64,000 bases of DNA from Bradyrhizobium macuxiense (GTDB taxonomy: Bacteria; Pseudomonadota; Alphaproteobacteria; Rhizobiales; Xanthobacteraceae): the NCBI RefSeq assembly GCF_001542415.1, contig NZ_LNCU01000019.1:103421-167420 (forward strand), given 5' to 3'. Of this stretch, positions 18,974 to 28,444 are shown one piece after another. The translations under genes were made by a program, and so were the position numbers. A model generated the notes under the pieces. The model ran no database searches and was not told where the DNA came from. It saw only the letters and a list, made by a program, of their open reading frames with translations. Numbering within the stretch: the stretch's first letter is position 1; each line of letters begins with the position of its first letter.

Positions 18974-19079
18974 GGGCTGGGCCGAAGGCAAGGTAGACTG
19001 TTTGGCTGGTCCAGCGACCTCAAAATCTCATCGCTTGCGGGTCGCTCCCATCTCGGCTTTTCAACTGCGCGAGCTAAAA

Positions 19080-19271
19080 ATGGATAAGCCCAAGGCAGAC
19101 GATACGCTCGAAAGCGCATACTTGCGCGGATATCAACGAGGGGCGGCCGACGCAATGAAGGCGCACGAACTGCCAATCAATGTCGAGATTTGGGATTATG
19201 CAACGGTACGGTTAGCAGACTGGTTGGGGGCCAATCCCCCTCCGCTCCCCTATCAGAAACGTCAACAGTAG
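19080..19271 (+). CDS. Small hypothetical protein (63 aa)
   Basis: A 63-residue soluble protein beginning MDKPKADDTLESAYLRGYQRG and ending in a Pro-rich tail. GAG lies about 10 bases before the ATG. No family is recognised. The YLRGYQRGAADAM helix is typical of short rhizobial hypothetical proteins. The FixK-type dyad at 18960 lies upstream. Confidence 0.5.
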   Translation: MDKPKADDTLESAYLRGYQRGAADAMKAHELPINVEIWDYATVRLADWLGANPPPLPYQKRQQ

Positions 19272-19442
19272 GCCTGAGACATTCCCGGCACGTCGGGAAG
19301 CGGGCGAATGATCAGCGCGACCGTCACATGAGACATGGGGAGTCGACAGGTTAGACTCTATACGTGAACCACGAATCGGGTGGTCGCTGCTGACAATCGA
19401 TTTCGCAACCGCAATCCTCTTCGCTTTCGGTGGGGATCGGCA

Positions 19443-20269
19443 ATGATCTTCCTGTTGTTCGCCGTAGCCTTGGCTGCCTTGTTTTTCGTCGGCTCGCTCA
19501 TCGCACTCCGATTGGGACAACACCTCGGCTTGCGCCATCGCAAGCAAAACGGCATTGACGGCTCTGGAGGATTGGCAACCGTCGAAGGCGCGATATTCGG
19601 TTTGATGGGTTTGCTGTTGGCGTTCACCATCTCTGGAGCGCTACAGCGGTTCGACGATCGGCGACAGCTGGTCATTCAGGAAGCGACCGCGGCCACTACC
19701 GCATATGACAGGCTTATCCTTTTCGGCGGCGACGATGCGCGCAGTCTTCAAAATCGCATGAAGGAGTATCTTCGTGCTCGCATCGATCTATATCGCATGC
19801 CGCATGACTTCCTGCTGCTCAAGCGGGCCGAGGACTTTTCGAACCTTCAACAGAGCAAGCTTATCGGTCTCAAAAATCAATTATGGAACGCGGTAGTGGC
19901 GGCGTGCCCGCAACCGAACTACCGTCCCGCATGCGCGTTGGCACTCCCGGCGCTGAACAGCCTCTTTGATGTCGCGCGTCAGCGCGCGGCCGCCGCAGAA
20001 AAGCATCCGCCGCAGATCATCTTCTTCATGTTGTTTGGGCTGGTCTGGCGTGCTCACTGCTGGCAGGCTTCGGCATGGCAGCGAGCGCGGGACGTAGCTG
20101 GATACACATGGTGATTTTCGCGGGTACATTGGCCGTTGCGCTCTACATTGTCACCGATATGGAATATCCCCGGCTGGGCCTCATCCGGATCGAGAGCTTT
20201 GATCACTTCCTCGACGACGCCTATGAGCAGATGCCCTCGGTTCCAGCGGGGAACGTGGGCGATCAATGA
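19443..20269 (+). pseudogene. DUF4239-type membrane protein, frameshifted
   Basis: From ATG 19443 (GGTGGGGATC upstream) the reading frame encodes an N-terminal membrane helix, LATVEGAIFGLMGLLLAFTIS, and a helical domain. This matches DUF4239 (bestrophin-like) proteins. Near 20043 the frame breaks. The original frame ends at 20114, while the expected C-terminus (two more helices, then MEYPRLGLIRIESFD) continues in another frame to a stop at 20269. One missing base around GGTCTGG explains it. This is either a true inactivating mutation or a sequencing error. Confidence 0.7.
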
Positions 20270-20531
20270 TCGCGGGTGGTCGGCGTGACCTAGGCCAAGC
20301 GTGATCGAAGCGCTGTATTGTGCTCAGTTCCTCGTCGGCGTCGGCGCGGAAGCCATCGGATCGACGGCACCTCACAATAAGGAGCGCCGATGGTTCGCTA
20401 CGGTCTGATCGGCGATTGATCTGACCTATTCGCGTGCAGGGCCGGTGGTGAAACTCACCGCCGTCCACGACGCTTCCACCGGAGTGCAACAGGCGATACG
20501 CGTCGAGGCCGAATTGAATGGTCGTCGGTGC

Positions 20532-21170
20532 TTACTGCCAACCGGGAACACCGCGCATGTCAGGCAGATGATGAGCGATCCCTTTGTGGCAATCGATGCA
20601 GGTCTTCTCGCCGGTGAACAGGAAGCGTTGGTGGGCAACGGCGGCACGTGGCGACTGCTTGGTAATGTCCATCGAATCCGCGCTGTGACAGTTGCGGCAT
20701 TCCAGGGAGTCATTGGCCTTGAACCGCGCCCATTCATGCAGCGCGAGTTCCAGCCGTTTGTCGACGAATTTTTCGCGGGTGTCGATATAGCCGAACAGCT
20801 TGCCCCAGACTTCCTGGGACGCTTGCATCTTGCGGGCGATCTTGTCCGTCCAGTTATGTGGCACGTGGCAATCCGGACAGGTCGCCCGAACGCCGGAGCG
20901 ATTGGTGAAATGAATGGTTGATTTCAGCTCCTGAAAGACGTTGTCGCGCATCTCGTGGCAGCTGGTACAGAATTTCTCGGTATTGGTGACTTCCAGCCCG
21001 GTGTTGAAGCCGCCCCAGAAGATGATGCCGGCCACAAAGCCCGCAAGCACCAGCACACCCAGGCTGAACACGGTACTCGGCCGCATCAGCACGTCGATCA
21101 GCTCGATCAAGAAACTCCAGATTCGCTTCAGTAATCCCGGTCGTGGGACCTTCGAGTCCACTTCGCTCAT
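20532..21170 (-). CDS. napC: Tetraheme c-type cytochrome NapC
   Basis: A 212-residue NapC/NirT-type quinol dehydrogenase. One N-terminal membrane anchor ([21 protein letters not shown]) is followed by a periplasmic domain with four CxxCH heme sites: CTSCH, CPDCH, CRNCH and CIDCH. It takes electrons from ubiquinol and passes them to NapB/NapA in the periplasm. The start overlaps the napB stop by 4 bases. It is the last gene of napEDABC. Confidence 0.95.
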   Translation of the reverse strand: MSEVDSKVPRPGLLKRIWSFLIELIDVLMRPSTVFSLGVLVLAGFVAGIIFWGGFNTGLEVTNTEKFCTSCHEMRDNVFQELKSTIHFTNRSGVRATCPDCHVPHNWTDKIARKMQASQEVWGKLFGYIDTREKFVDKRLELALHEWARFKANDSLECRNCHSADSMDITKQSPRAAVAHQRFLFTGEKTCIDCHKGIAHHLPDMRGVPGWQ

Positions 21171-21637
21171 CGCTTGCCACCCGGCGTCGCGCGGTCCAGC
21201 AGGGTATCGACATCGACGAAATCATTACTGACGGGGGGATCGGTGACGCTCTGCGGCACGTGGCATTCAGTGCAGAAGTACCGCCGCGGCGAGACCGATG
21301 CGAGGAACTGACCGTCGCGATCCATGAAATGCGTAATCGAGACCATCGGCGCCTGCGATTCACCCGTGCGCGCCCTGGCGTGGCAGGACAGGCACTTGTT
21401 GCTTCGAAGGTCGATCTGGTAGCCGTCGATCGAGTGCGGGATCACCGGAGGCTGCTCGGGATAGTTCCGCACCTCCTTCTCGGCCGAGTTGCGCATCGGC
21501 GTCATCGGTGGCGCCGGCCCCTCTTCGTTCAGCGGCGCCGGACCGCGCAGGCCGGAGCTTAGCGTCTGGGCGGCGAGCGTCCCGATGCCGCCCGCTATCC
21601 CGACGGTGAGCAGAACGATCGCCAGCTTCCTGATCAT
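21167..21637 (-). CDS. napB: Diheme cytochrome NapB, small subunit of periplasmic nitrate reductase
   Basis: A 156-residue exported diheme cytochrome c. A signal peptide ([19 protein letters not shown]) starts at ATG 21637, which fits the ribosome binding site GAAGGTG better than the upstream in-frame ATG. The heme sites are CLSCH and CTECH, and the usual His ligand region ([13 protein letters not shown]) is present. It relays electrons from NapC to NapA. The start lies 5 bases after the napA stop. Confidence 0.95.
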   Translation of the reverse strand: MIRKLAIVLLTVGIAGGIGTLAAQTLSSGLRGPAPLNEEGPAPPMTPMRNSAEKEVRNYPEQPPVIPHSIDGYQIDLRSNKCLSCHARARTGESQAPMVSITHFMDRDGQFLASVSPRRYFCTECHVPQSVTDPPVSNDFVDVDTLLDRATPGGKR

Positions 21638-21642
21638 GGCCG

Positions 21643-24147
21643 CTACACCTTCTCGATCCGTACTGCACATTTCTTGAAGTCGGTCTGCAGCGAGATCGGG
21701 TCCGTCGCGTCAAGCGTGACCTTGTTGATCAGCTTGGACTCATCGAACCACGGCACGAACACCAGGCCGCGAGGCGGCCGATCGCGCCCGCGGGTCTCAA
21801 GCCGGGCCCGGATGAAGCCCCGGCGCGAAATCACCTTCACTTCGTCGCCGCGGCGCAGTTTTGCCTCCTGGGCATCGTCTGGATGCATGAAGCAGACGGC
21901 TTCCGGAACCGCCCGGTAGAGTTCGGGCACCCGGCGTGTCATGGTTCCCGAATGCCAATGCTCCAGCACACGACCGGTCGACAGCCAGAACGGATATTGA
22001 TCGTCGGGCGATTCCGCCGGCGGCTCGTAAGGCAACGCGAAGATGCGGGCCTTGCCGTCGCCATTGCCATAGAACTGCACGCCGGCGCCTTGGCTTACGA
22101 ACGGATCAGCCCCCTCGCGATAGCGCCACTTGGTCTCCTGCCCGTTCACGACAGGCCAGCGCAATCCCCGTTCACGGTGGTAGACGTCGAACGGCGCGAG
22201 GTCGTGGCCATGGCCGCGGCCGAAGGTGGCATATTCCTCGAACAGCCCCTTCTGCACATAGAATTCGAACGCCTTCGACTCGTCGTTGGCGTAGCCCTGC
22301 TCGATGTCGGATAGCGGGAACTTGTCGACCTGACCATTCCGGTAGAGCACGTCGAACAGGGTCTTGCCCCGGTATTCAGGCTTCTTTGCCAGGAGCTCCT
22401 CGGTCCAGACTTCCTCGGTCTTGAACCGCTTGGAGAACTCCATCAGCTGCCAGAGATCAGAGCGCGACTCTCCCGGAGCCGTCACGAGCTGATGCCAGAA
22501 TTGGGTGCGTCGTTCGGCATTGCCATAGGCACCTTCCTTCTCCACCCACATCGCAGTCGGCAAGATGAGATCGCCCGCAAGCGCGGTGACGGTCGGATAG
22601 ACGTCCGAGACGACGATGAAATTGTCCGGGTTACGAAAGCCCGGATAGGTCTCCTCGTTGATGTTGGGGCCCGCCTGCAGATTGTTGTTGACCTGAACCC
22701 AATAGGCATTGAGCAGGCCGTCTTTCAGCATGCGGCTTTGCAGCACGGCGTGGTAGCCCGGCTTGTCAGGGATAGTGCCCTCCGGCAACCGCCAGATCGC
22801 CTCCGCCTTGTCGCGATGCTCCTTGTTGTTCACGACCATGTCGGCAGGCAGACGGTGCGAGAACGTGCCGACCTCGCGCGCCGTGCCGCACGCTGAGGGC
22901 TGGCCGGTCAGGGAGAACGGGCTGTTGCCAGGCTCGGAGATTTTTCCGGTCAGCAAATGGATGTTGTAAACAAGGTTGTTGCACCAGACGCCGCGGGTGT
23001 GCTGGTTGAATCCCATGGTCCAGAAGCTGACGACCTTGGTCTTTGGGTCAGCATAAAGCTCGGCCAGCGCCTCCAGACGCTTGAGCGGAACGCCAGACAT
23101 ATTCGCCGCCTTCTCAAGCGTGTAGTCCGAGACGAATTTCGCGTATTCATCGAAGCTCATGTCGGTCGAATCGTTCGCCTTGGCGGCGCCGCTCGCCTTT
23201 TTTTGCAGGGGATGATCGGGCCGCAGCCCATAGCCGATGTCGGTCTGGCCGCGCTTGAAGACGGCGTGCGCTGCCACGAAATCCCTGTTCACACGCCCGG
23301 TCTGGATGATGTGGTTCGCGATCGCATTCAGGATAAAGAGATCGGAGTGAGGCGTAAAAACGATGCCTATGTCCGCGAGGTCGAACGAGCGATGCTCGAA
23401 GGTCGAGAGCACGGCGACCTGCACATGCGGTGCGGAGAGCCGGCGGTCGGCCACTCGCGTCCACAGGATCGGATGCATCTCCGACATATTGGAGCCCCAT
23501 AGCACGAAGGCATCGGTGGCCTCGATGTCGTCGTAGCAGCCGGCCGGCTCGTCCATCCCGAAGGTGCGCATCATGCCGGCAACGGCCGACGCCATGCAAT
23601 GGCGCGCATTGGGGTCGATGTTGTTCGAACGAAAGCCGGCCTTGAACAGCTTTGAGGCGGCGTACCCCTCCCAGACGGTCCATTGTCCCGAGCCGAACAT
23701 GCCGACGCCGCTGGGTCCGCGCTTCTTCAACGCGTCCTTGAACTTGTCAGCCATGATGTCGAAGGCTTCGTCCCAGGAGACAGGCGTGAACTCGCCATTC
23801 TTGTCGTATTTGCCGCTGGTCTTGCGCAGCATGGGCTGCGTCAACCGATCGTGGCCATACATGATCTTGGACAGAAAATAACCCTTCACGCAGTTGAGAC
23901 CGCGATTGACCTCGGACTTGATATCCCCATGGGTGGCGACGACGCGGTTATCCTTCGTTGCAACCATGACACTGCATCCGGTGCCACAAAAACGGCAGGG
24001 CGCCTTGTTCCAATTCAGTTCGCTGGCTTCGCGCTCCGCGATGAGGTTTGCCGCCAGCGCCGGCATGGGCATGCCTCCCGCGACCGAAGCGATCGCCGCG
24101 GCCTCCAGCTTCAGCATCTGCCGGCGATCGATCTTGGGTACGGTCAT
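21643..24147 (-). CDS. napA: Periplasmic nitrate reductase catalytic subunit NapA
   Basis: An 834-residue molybdoenzyme reducing nitrate to nitrite in the periplasm. The twin-arginine signal IDRRQMLK is at residues 7-14. One [4Fe-4S] cluster is bound by Cys51, Cys54, Cys58 and Cys86, and the bis-MGD molybdenum by Cys184 (ARHCMAS). ATG 24147 is preferred because GGGAG is 7 bases upstream. An earlier in-frame ATG at 24153 is too close to it. Length and motifs are those of a normal active enzyme. Confidence 0.97.
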   Translation of the reverse strand: MTVPKIDRRQMLKLEAAAIASVAGGMPMPALAANLIAEREASELNWNKAPCRFCGTGCSVMVATKDNRVVATHGDIKSEVNRGLNCVKGYFLSKIMYGHDRLTQPMLRKTSGKYDKNGEFTPVSWDEAFDIMADKFKDALKKRGPSGVGMFGSGQWTVWEGYAASKLFKAGFRSNNIDPNARHCMASAVAGMMRTFGMDEPAGCYDDIEATDAFVLWGSNMSEMHPILWTRVADRRLSAPHVQVAVLSTFEHRSFDLADIGIVFTPHSDLFILNAIANHIIQTGRVNRDFVAAHAVFKRGQTDIGYGLRPDHPLQKKASGAAKANDSTDMSFDEYAKFVSDYTLEKAANMSGVPLKRLEALAELYADPKTKVVSFWTMGFNQHTRGVWCNNLVYNIHLLTGKISEPGNSPFSLTGQPSACGTAREVGTFSHRLPADMVVNNKEHRDKAEAIWRLPEGTIPDKPGYHAVLQSRMLKDGLLNAYWVQVNNNLQAGPNINEETYPGFRNPDNFIVVSDVYPTVTALAGDLILPTAMWVEKEGAYGNAERRTQFWHQLVTAPGESRSDLWQLMEFSKRFKTEEVWTEELLAKKPEYRGKTLFDVLYRNGQVDKFPLSDIEQGYANDESKAFEFYVQKGLFEEYATFGRGHGHDLAPFDVYHRERGLRWPVVNGQETKWRYREGADPFVSQGAGVQFYGNGDGKARIFALPYEPPAESPDDQYPFWLSTGRVLEHWHSGTMTRRVPELYRAVPEAVCFMHPDDAQEAKLRRGDEVKVISRRGFIRARLETRGRDRPPRGLVFVPWFDESKLINKVTLDATDPISLQTDFKKCAVRIEKV

Positions 24148-24170
24148 GGACATTCTCCCGACGCCGGCGG

Positions 24171-24485
24171 TCAGCCCGCGTCGATGGCGTGAAAGACAAG
24201 TGAGGCAGAGTAGACGTGGGGCAGTGCGGCAATGGCGTTCAGCGTCGATCCGAGCGAGCCGGCGCCAAGTGCCTCAACCACGACGACAAGCTTGCCCCGC
24301 ACGTCGCGGCCATGAACCTCGCATCCCGGGAAGGCTGCGATCGAGGCCTCGACGTCCTGCAACTGCTCAGGACGGACCTGCACCAGGATGCTTGCGATTT
24401 CACCACCGGGCGGCACCGCGACGGGATCAACGGAGAGAGCGCGGCCGGTGATGAGAGCACGTCGATTGATTGCATTCTTGAGCAT
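24171..24485 (-). CDS. napD: NapD, chaperone for NapA
   Basis: A 104-residue cytoplasmic protein of the NapD family, which binds the NapA Tat signal peptide and delays export until the cofactor is inserted. The ferredoxin-like pattern is visible: [29 protein letters not shown], then KLVVVVEA and [21 protein letters not shown]. It begins after napE in the operon and ends 23 bases before napA. Confidence 0.92.
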   Translation of the reverse strand: MLKNAINRRALITGRALSVDPVAVPPGGEIASILVQVRPEQLQDVEASIAAFPGCEVHGRDVRGKLVVVVEALGAGSLGSTLNAIAALPHVYSASLVFHAIDAG

Positions 24486-24503
24486 GGCGCTCTTCTCCCG
24501 TGC

Positions 24504-24686
24504 TTAATGCGCGGCGGGCGGACCGGGAGGGCCGGCCACCATGTGATAGATCCACACCACGAGCCCGTAGCTTCCGACTACGCCGACAGCGAGCGCAGGC
24601 ATCACCACTGCAGTCAGAAATAAGAAGGCAAGTATTTCCATGCGCTGACGACGCGATCGTTCAATATCCTGACTCCCGACGGGCAT
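24504..24686 (-). CDS. napE: NapE, small membrane protein of the nap operon
   Basis: A 60-residue single-helix membrane protein with the NapE pattern: RRQRMEILAFLFL, one hydrophobic helix, then GSYGLVVWIYHMV and a Pro-rich end. The start at 24686 follows GAGAGGCGGC. An in-frame ATG at 24704 would add six residues. NapE is conserved at the head of nap operons in rhizobia but its function is unclear. A perfect FixK box is 83 bp upstream. Confidence 0.88.
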   Translation of the reverse strand: MPVGSQDIERSRRQRMEILAFLFLTAVVMPALAVGVVGSYGLVVWIYHMVAGPPGPPAAH

Positions 24687-24769
24687 GCCGCCTCTCTTTT
24701 CCATGTGAGAACTGACGGGATTCGAACCGTCGCCTGATCCAATCCTGAAGGACGGTGGCCTGACGGCTT

Positions 24770-24783
24770 TTGATCTAGATCAA
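24770..24783. promoter_or_regulatory. Perfect FixK/FNR box of the nap operon
   Basis: TTGATCTAGATCAA is a perfect 14-bp palindrome ending 83 bp before napE. It is almost certainly the activator site for napEDABC under low oxygen. Confidence 0.9.
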
Positions 24784-24808
24784 GACTGGTTGGTGGGCCC
24801 ATTGAGCG

Positions 24809-25198
24809 GTGCCTCTAGACCTTGCGGGGGCTGCATTACCTGCTTGGCGAAGCTGCCTATGCCGGACCTTCCTAACGCGATCTCGTTCCAGCCCAGGTCT
24901 TGAACAGCGAGTGCGCAACCTACAGCGTCGTTTCCGTGATAACGGACAGCGCGAGCGACACGGCATCTGGCGGTTGGCGTACCTTGATCTGCTGGGCCTC
25001 AACGTAATCGTCAAGGACGGAATTGTTCATCTCAGCGGCTTGATTGCCGAGGAGCGCTGTCGCAAGGCCGCAATCGTCGCAGCGGAGAATGTTGAAGGCG
25101 TCGTCAAGGTCCACGATCACCTGCGGTGGTTCGATCGAATCTATGGGCTCACCTCGGAGCGTTCTCCCGAGGATGAAGAATGGGCCGCAGCCGATTGA
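24809..25198 (+). CDS. BON-domain protein, possibly truncated
   Basis: The C-terminal half is a clear BON domain: LNVIVKDGIVHLSGLIAEERCRKAA then NVEGVVKVHDHL. The N-terminal part has no recognisable domain and the start (GTG 24809 or a later GTG) is uncertain. In Bradyrhizobium, BON domains often sit at the C-terminus of CBS-domain proteins, so this may be the tail of a lost CBS-BON gene. BON domains bind phospholipid or other hydrophobic ligands. Confidence 0.5.
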   Translation: MPLDLAGAALPAWRSCLCRTFLTRSRSSPGLEQRVRNLQRRFRDNGQRERHGIWRLAYLDLLGLNVIVKDGIVHLSGLIAEERCRKAAIVAAENVEGVVKVHDHLRWFDRIYGLTSERSPEDEEWAAAD

Positions 25199-25209
25199 CG
25201 GAGGGACTC

Positions 25210-25575
25210 ATGCCGTACCGCTCCAACGACGACCTTCCCCTCCTGGCTCGCGATCATTTGCCGGCTCACGCCCAGGATATCTATCGCGAGGCCTTCAACC
25301 ATTGCTTTGCCGCGCATGCGGACGATACCAGGCAGGAGGAGATCTCGCACCGAACCGCGTGGAGGCGACGAGGAAGTTTTTTGCGAATGCGCCAGCCACA
25401 GCGGGGCATCGCGCCGAGGTTGGTCTGCGATTATCGGGAGCAAATTTCGCAAGCGTTCGCCGCTGTTCACCAGCGTCTTATTCGACCAATATTCAACGAG
25501 CGCGGCGGAAGGCTACCTAAGTGCCTGAGATTGCTGGCGCTCCCTAGGGGAATCGAACCCCTGTTTCAGCCTTGA
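25210..25575 (+). pseudogene. ChaB family protein, frameshifted
   Basis: ATG 25210 follows a good GGAGG. The first 50 residues match ChaB: MPYRSNDDLPLLARDHLPAHA then DIYREAFNHCFAAHADDTRQEEISHRTAW. After HRTAW the expected AAVxRKF-type ending is found only in the next frame (VEATRKFFANAP), so one base has been gained or lost near 25365. In the original frame translation runs on without meaning to 25575, through the tRNA fragment. This is a probable pseudogene, or a sequencing error in a G/A-rich stretch. Confidence 0.6.
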
Positions 25576-25583
25576 GAGGACCG
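25535..25583 (-). tRNA. tRNA-Glu(CTC) 3' fragment, probable attachment site
   Basis: Read on the minus strand, this contains a 5-bp anticodon stem with loop CTCTCAA (anticodon CTC, Glu), a variable region, a perfect T-arm (AGGGG-TTCGATT-CCCCT), the 3' acceptor strand AGGGAGC, discriminator G and CCA. The 5' acceptor strand and a proper D-arm are missing upstream. It is therefore the 3' half of a tRNA gene, as left behind when an island integrates at a tRNA 3' end. The CCA end faces the nap operon, so the island would lie at higher coordinates. Confidence 0.7.
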
Positions 25584-26258
25584 AGAGGCGACTGCTGCAG
25601 TCCCGCCTAGAATGAATCCTTGCATTGCTTCGAGATCTCATCTGCGACGCGACACCTCGCGAGGTATCAGTCCAAGCGAAGGCGCGGATAGCAAGGATTC
25701 AATCCCAGCGGTGTCACGGCTGTTGGTGCGAGTTGCTACGGAATTGCCGCGTAGTGATTATGGTGGAGCATTTCGCTCGAAAAGTGCTCAAAACCGCCGG
25801 AAATTTGGTAGCGGGAGACCGCTACAGCCCGAAACCCACTTTTGAGAATAGTGGGGGACGCATGGTAGCGGGGGTCCGCTACATTGCTAGACCCACTATT
25901 TCCGAAGCTCCATTTTCCTACCGGAGGGCAGCCTAACTCGCGGCGTGTGCCCTTGGTAATCCGTCAAAAGCCGCCGTTCCTACGCAAACTATCGCCGGCT
26001 TAGAAATGGTCCACGATTAAAGTTAAATCCCGGAGGTGCCACCGACATCCTGTTAGGTTACGATCTAATCAACGGGTCCCTCATCGCCCAGGTGCGGTGG
26101 AAAGATTGGGATTCTCTGCCAGCGCCCCAAGGGCCTCGAAAACTGCAGTAAAATCAGCGTTTCCGGACAACCGCGGCGGGTTGCGTTGCGTGTACTGCCG
26201 GTATGTACCGATGCGCCAGCGACGTGGGCAGGACGCGCCGCCCGAAAGCACGCGATTG
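25584..26258. other. Gene-poor stretch at the presumed island edge
   Basis: No convincing gene is seen. It holds the paired hairpin repeats at 25808 to 25882 and otherwise unstructured sequence with several frames closed by stops. The composition is slightly more AT-rich than the flanking genes. It separates the tRNA-Glu fragment from the broken nuclease gene. Confidence 0.5.
25808..25882. repeat. Two hairpins with identical GTAGCGG/CCGCTAC stems
   Basis: GTAGCGG-GAGA-CCGCTAC (25808-25825) and GTAGCGG-GGGT-CCGCTAC (25865-25882) share a 7-bp stem with different loops. Between them is a further dyad, CCCACT...AGTGGG, and CCCACTATT recurs after the second hairpin, so the unit is repeated imperfectly about every 57 bp. 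Possibly a small dispersed palindromic element. Confidence 0.6.
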
Positions 26259-27316
26259 CTACTGGCTCCGCGGTCGGCCTTGAGGCGTCTCGGAAAGCGA
26301 TGTCGAGCGACTGCAAGACCGAGGCAAAGCCGGGTCCGAATTCGCGGTCATCGGCGATGCTGCCGATGGCCTGCCCTTCGCTCGCGCACCGTGCTGCTGG
26401 ATCCCGCCACTCAGACATGAATTCCAATCGGCCTGTTCCGTGTCCAGCGACTGATTGAGGAGAAAGGCTAGGCGGATGCCGGCGCGGCTGAGTTGCAGCT
26501 TCACATCCTTCTCGACTCTTTCCACGTATCCTGAATCGAGATGCTGCACCCCATCGGTGGACAGCGGCGGGCTGCCGTAGACGTCCGAAACCGCGATATC
26601 GAACGCTTCCTTCAGCCAATCCTCGGGCGTTCCCGCGGCCCACTGCCTCGCTTGTTCCGGCGTGATGTTACTCAGGAGGGATGCCGCGAGCGAGCTTGGC
26701 GGCGGGCCAAGCGCGTCCACGAACTGCGTATCCAGAAAGCCATGCAGTTCATCCTTCGACTTGTGTGGAAAGCCGTCGACGGCGACCTTCACGCTGTTGC
26801 CGCCGCGATCATGGTGGTCCGAAGAGTGTAGCGGCTGATGGATATCTCCGACAAAATGCAGAACGAACTTCAGGGCCATCACCCGTTCTTCCGCGTCCGT
26901 GTCGGCCGCGCGCAACTCCGTCCGAAATTGCTTGATTTTGTCGGTCGCGCAAACCCTGCCCGGTCCTCCGGTCGCGGCTCACCTTGAGGCAACTGAGGAT
27001 GGTCGAAACAAGCGGCATTCAGATCCGTATTGTCGATTTTCCATGTCGACGAAGTGCCAGTTCTGGGTGTGCACGTAGTGATCCTTGCGGTGGTTCGAAT
27101 CCCGAAACTTGTCGGCCCACGTCGCCGCGCTAGCTATATCATGTCTGGTGACGTCGTCCGAGTCGGACCTCAGCATTGCGGTAACCTGTTTCTTTGCCGC
27201 CGGCGTCAGGCATTGCTGAGCGATCAGCGCAACCGTCTTGTGCCCATCGTCTCCCACGCGAAGGCGCGGTTCGATAGGATCAAGAAGGCCAAGAAAGACA
27301 AAGCAATGATTCTCAT
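26259..27316 (-). pseudogene. S1/P1 nuclease, broken by at least three frameshifts
   Basis: Starting at ATG 27316 a signal peptide (MRIIALSFLAFLILSNRAFA) leads to Trp at the S1/P1 mature N-terminus. The frame then shifts (one G missing after TGG) into DDGHKTVALIAQQCLTPAAKK and HYVHTQNWHFVD. It shifts again in an A run into DNTDLNAACFDHPQLP, and again near 26955 into ATDKIKQFRTELRAAD and LHFVGDIHQPLHSSDHHDRGGN. The zinc ligands (Trp, several His and Asp) are all recognisable across frames. The last frame overruns the normal C-terminus (LLNQSL) to a stop at 26259. Confidence 0.75.
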
Positions 27317-27514
27317 GGCATCCCGAATGGATTAAGTTGAAATATTCATACTCTCGCAGCCCGGCGCTTGGCACGCCGACTGGCATTCGCACCCGCGCCG
27401 ATTTACTACTACGGCGCTGCCGGGCTCGGACCGAGGGTACCCCCTAGGGTGACAGTCCAAAAATGCCGCGTTAAGTCCTTCATCCTTCCTCACTCTCACC
27501 GGCCTCGCTGAACG

Positions 27515-28441
27515 TTGAGCGCTCGACCAGACGAAGAATCATTGGGACCTCCTCCGCCGGTACCTTCTCACCGGTTCCGCCTAACGTTGTCCGCGTGCAT
27601 TCCGACTTTCGAGATGCTCGAAGGATATGTCGCGCGAGCGCCGATCAACCTGCTGCGCAGGACCGCCGGCCAGATTACGATCTTGGTGGGAAAGGGTATC
27701 GAAGGAACGCGATCTGGTTCTCGTGGAATGTGGGCGTGCCAGATCGATCATCGTTTCCTGCAGCGGTGGACCGCTATCAGGATGAGGGTCTTCACGCGAC
27801 GTGGCGACCCGGACGCACTCGATTGGGAAGTTCTATGGCGATGCTTGTCGCCGGATATGTTCGATGACAGGGGGCTTCGTCTGGAGCTTCCCTCCGAGCG
27901 AGGCTCGTTCGGATACTACGTATTTTTCGCCCAGCCCGACGGCGGCAGCATCTACGGTAAGCGCGAGATCACCATCGGTGACCAGGACGCATTCGCCTAT
28001 CATCACCTTTTGATCGCCGATCCGCAGCCCAACGGCATCAAAGTAGCGGATCGCCTGATGAGATCGGCGGTGGAACTCTACATGAGCTTGAGATTTAGAC
28101 GCATCGAGCTTCGTGCCGGTCTGTCGGGGGGCGGACGCTTGTGGCCGAAGTACGGGTTCCGACCCAAAACGCCGGCCGATTGGAACGGCTGCAAGGACCG
28201 GATAAGAACAAATTTACGAGGCCTTGATGAATCGGTGCAACAAAGGTGGGGAACTACGGTTGAGAGGTATCTTAAGTCGAATTCACTCCGAACGATCTGG
28301 AACGTGAGTGATTTACCTCATAGAATTCAAGGGCATAAGCTCGGCGATATCTTGCTTACCGGCACCAAATGGCATGGTATACTCGATCTTGAGGATCCGG
28401 AGACGATTAGCCGTCTGGCTGCCCGATTGAACACGGTGTGA
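27515..28441 (+). CDS. GNAT-like fold protein (hypothetical)
   Basis: A 308-residue soluble protein. The central region HLLIADPQPNGIKVADRLMRSAVELYMSLRF followed by GLSGGGRLWPKYGFRP resembles the acetyl-CoA-binding and C-terminal part of a GNAT acetyltransferase, although the Q/RxxGxG/A loop is not canonical. The N-terminus (TFEMLEGYVARAPINLLRRTAGQ) is unlike known transferases. The TTG start at 27515 has no clear ribosome binding site. The next gene starts 3 bases after its stop, so they are coupled. The function is unknown. Confidence 0.55.
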   Translation: MSARPDEESLGPPPPVPSHRFRLTLSACIPTFEMLEGYVARAPINLLRRTAGQITILVGKGIEGTRSGSRGMWACQIDHRFLQRWTAIRMRVFTRRGDPDALDWEVLWRCLSPDMFDDRGLRLELPSERGSFGYYVFFAQPDGGSIYGKREITIGDQDAFAYHHLLIADPQPNGIKVADRLMRSAVELYMSLRFRRIELRAGLSGGGRLWPKYGFRPKTPADWNGCKDRIRTNLRGLDESVQQRWGTTVERYLKSNSLRTIWNVSDLPHRIQGHKLGDILLTGTKWHGILDLEDPETISRLAARLNTV

Positions 28442-28444
28442 ACC

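Noticed and set aside
20285..20298. GTGACCTAGGCCAA, similar to a FixK box
   Set aside because: Two mismatches from the dyad and no gene start within a useful distance. Only a 9-codon frame follows.
26065..26643. 192-codon minus-strand frame
   Set aside because: It overlaps the S1/P1 nuclease remnant in a different frame and has no recognisable motif.
27440..27455. CCCTAGGG palindrome upstream of 27515
   Set aside because: Only one half-site is present. The second half does not match.
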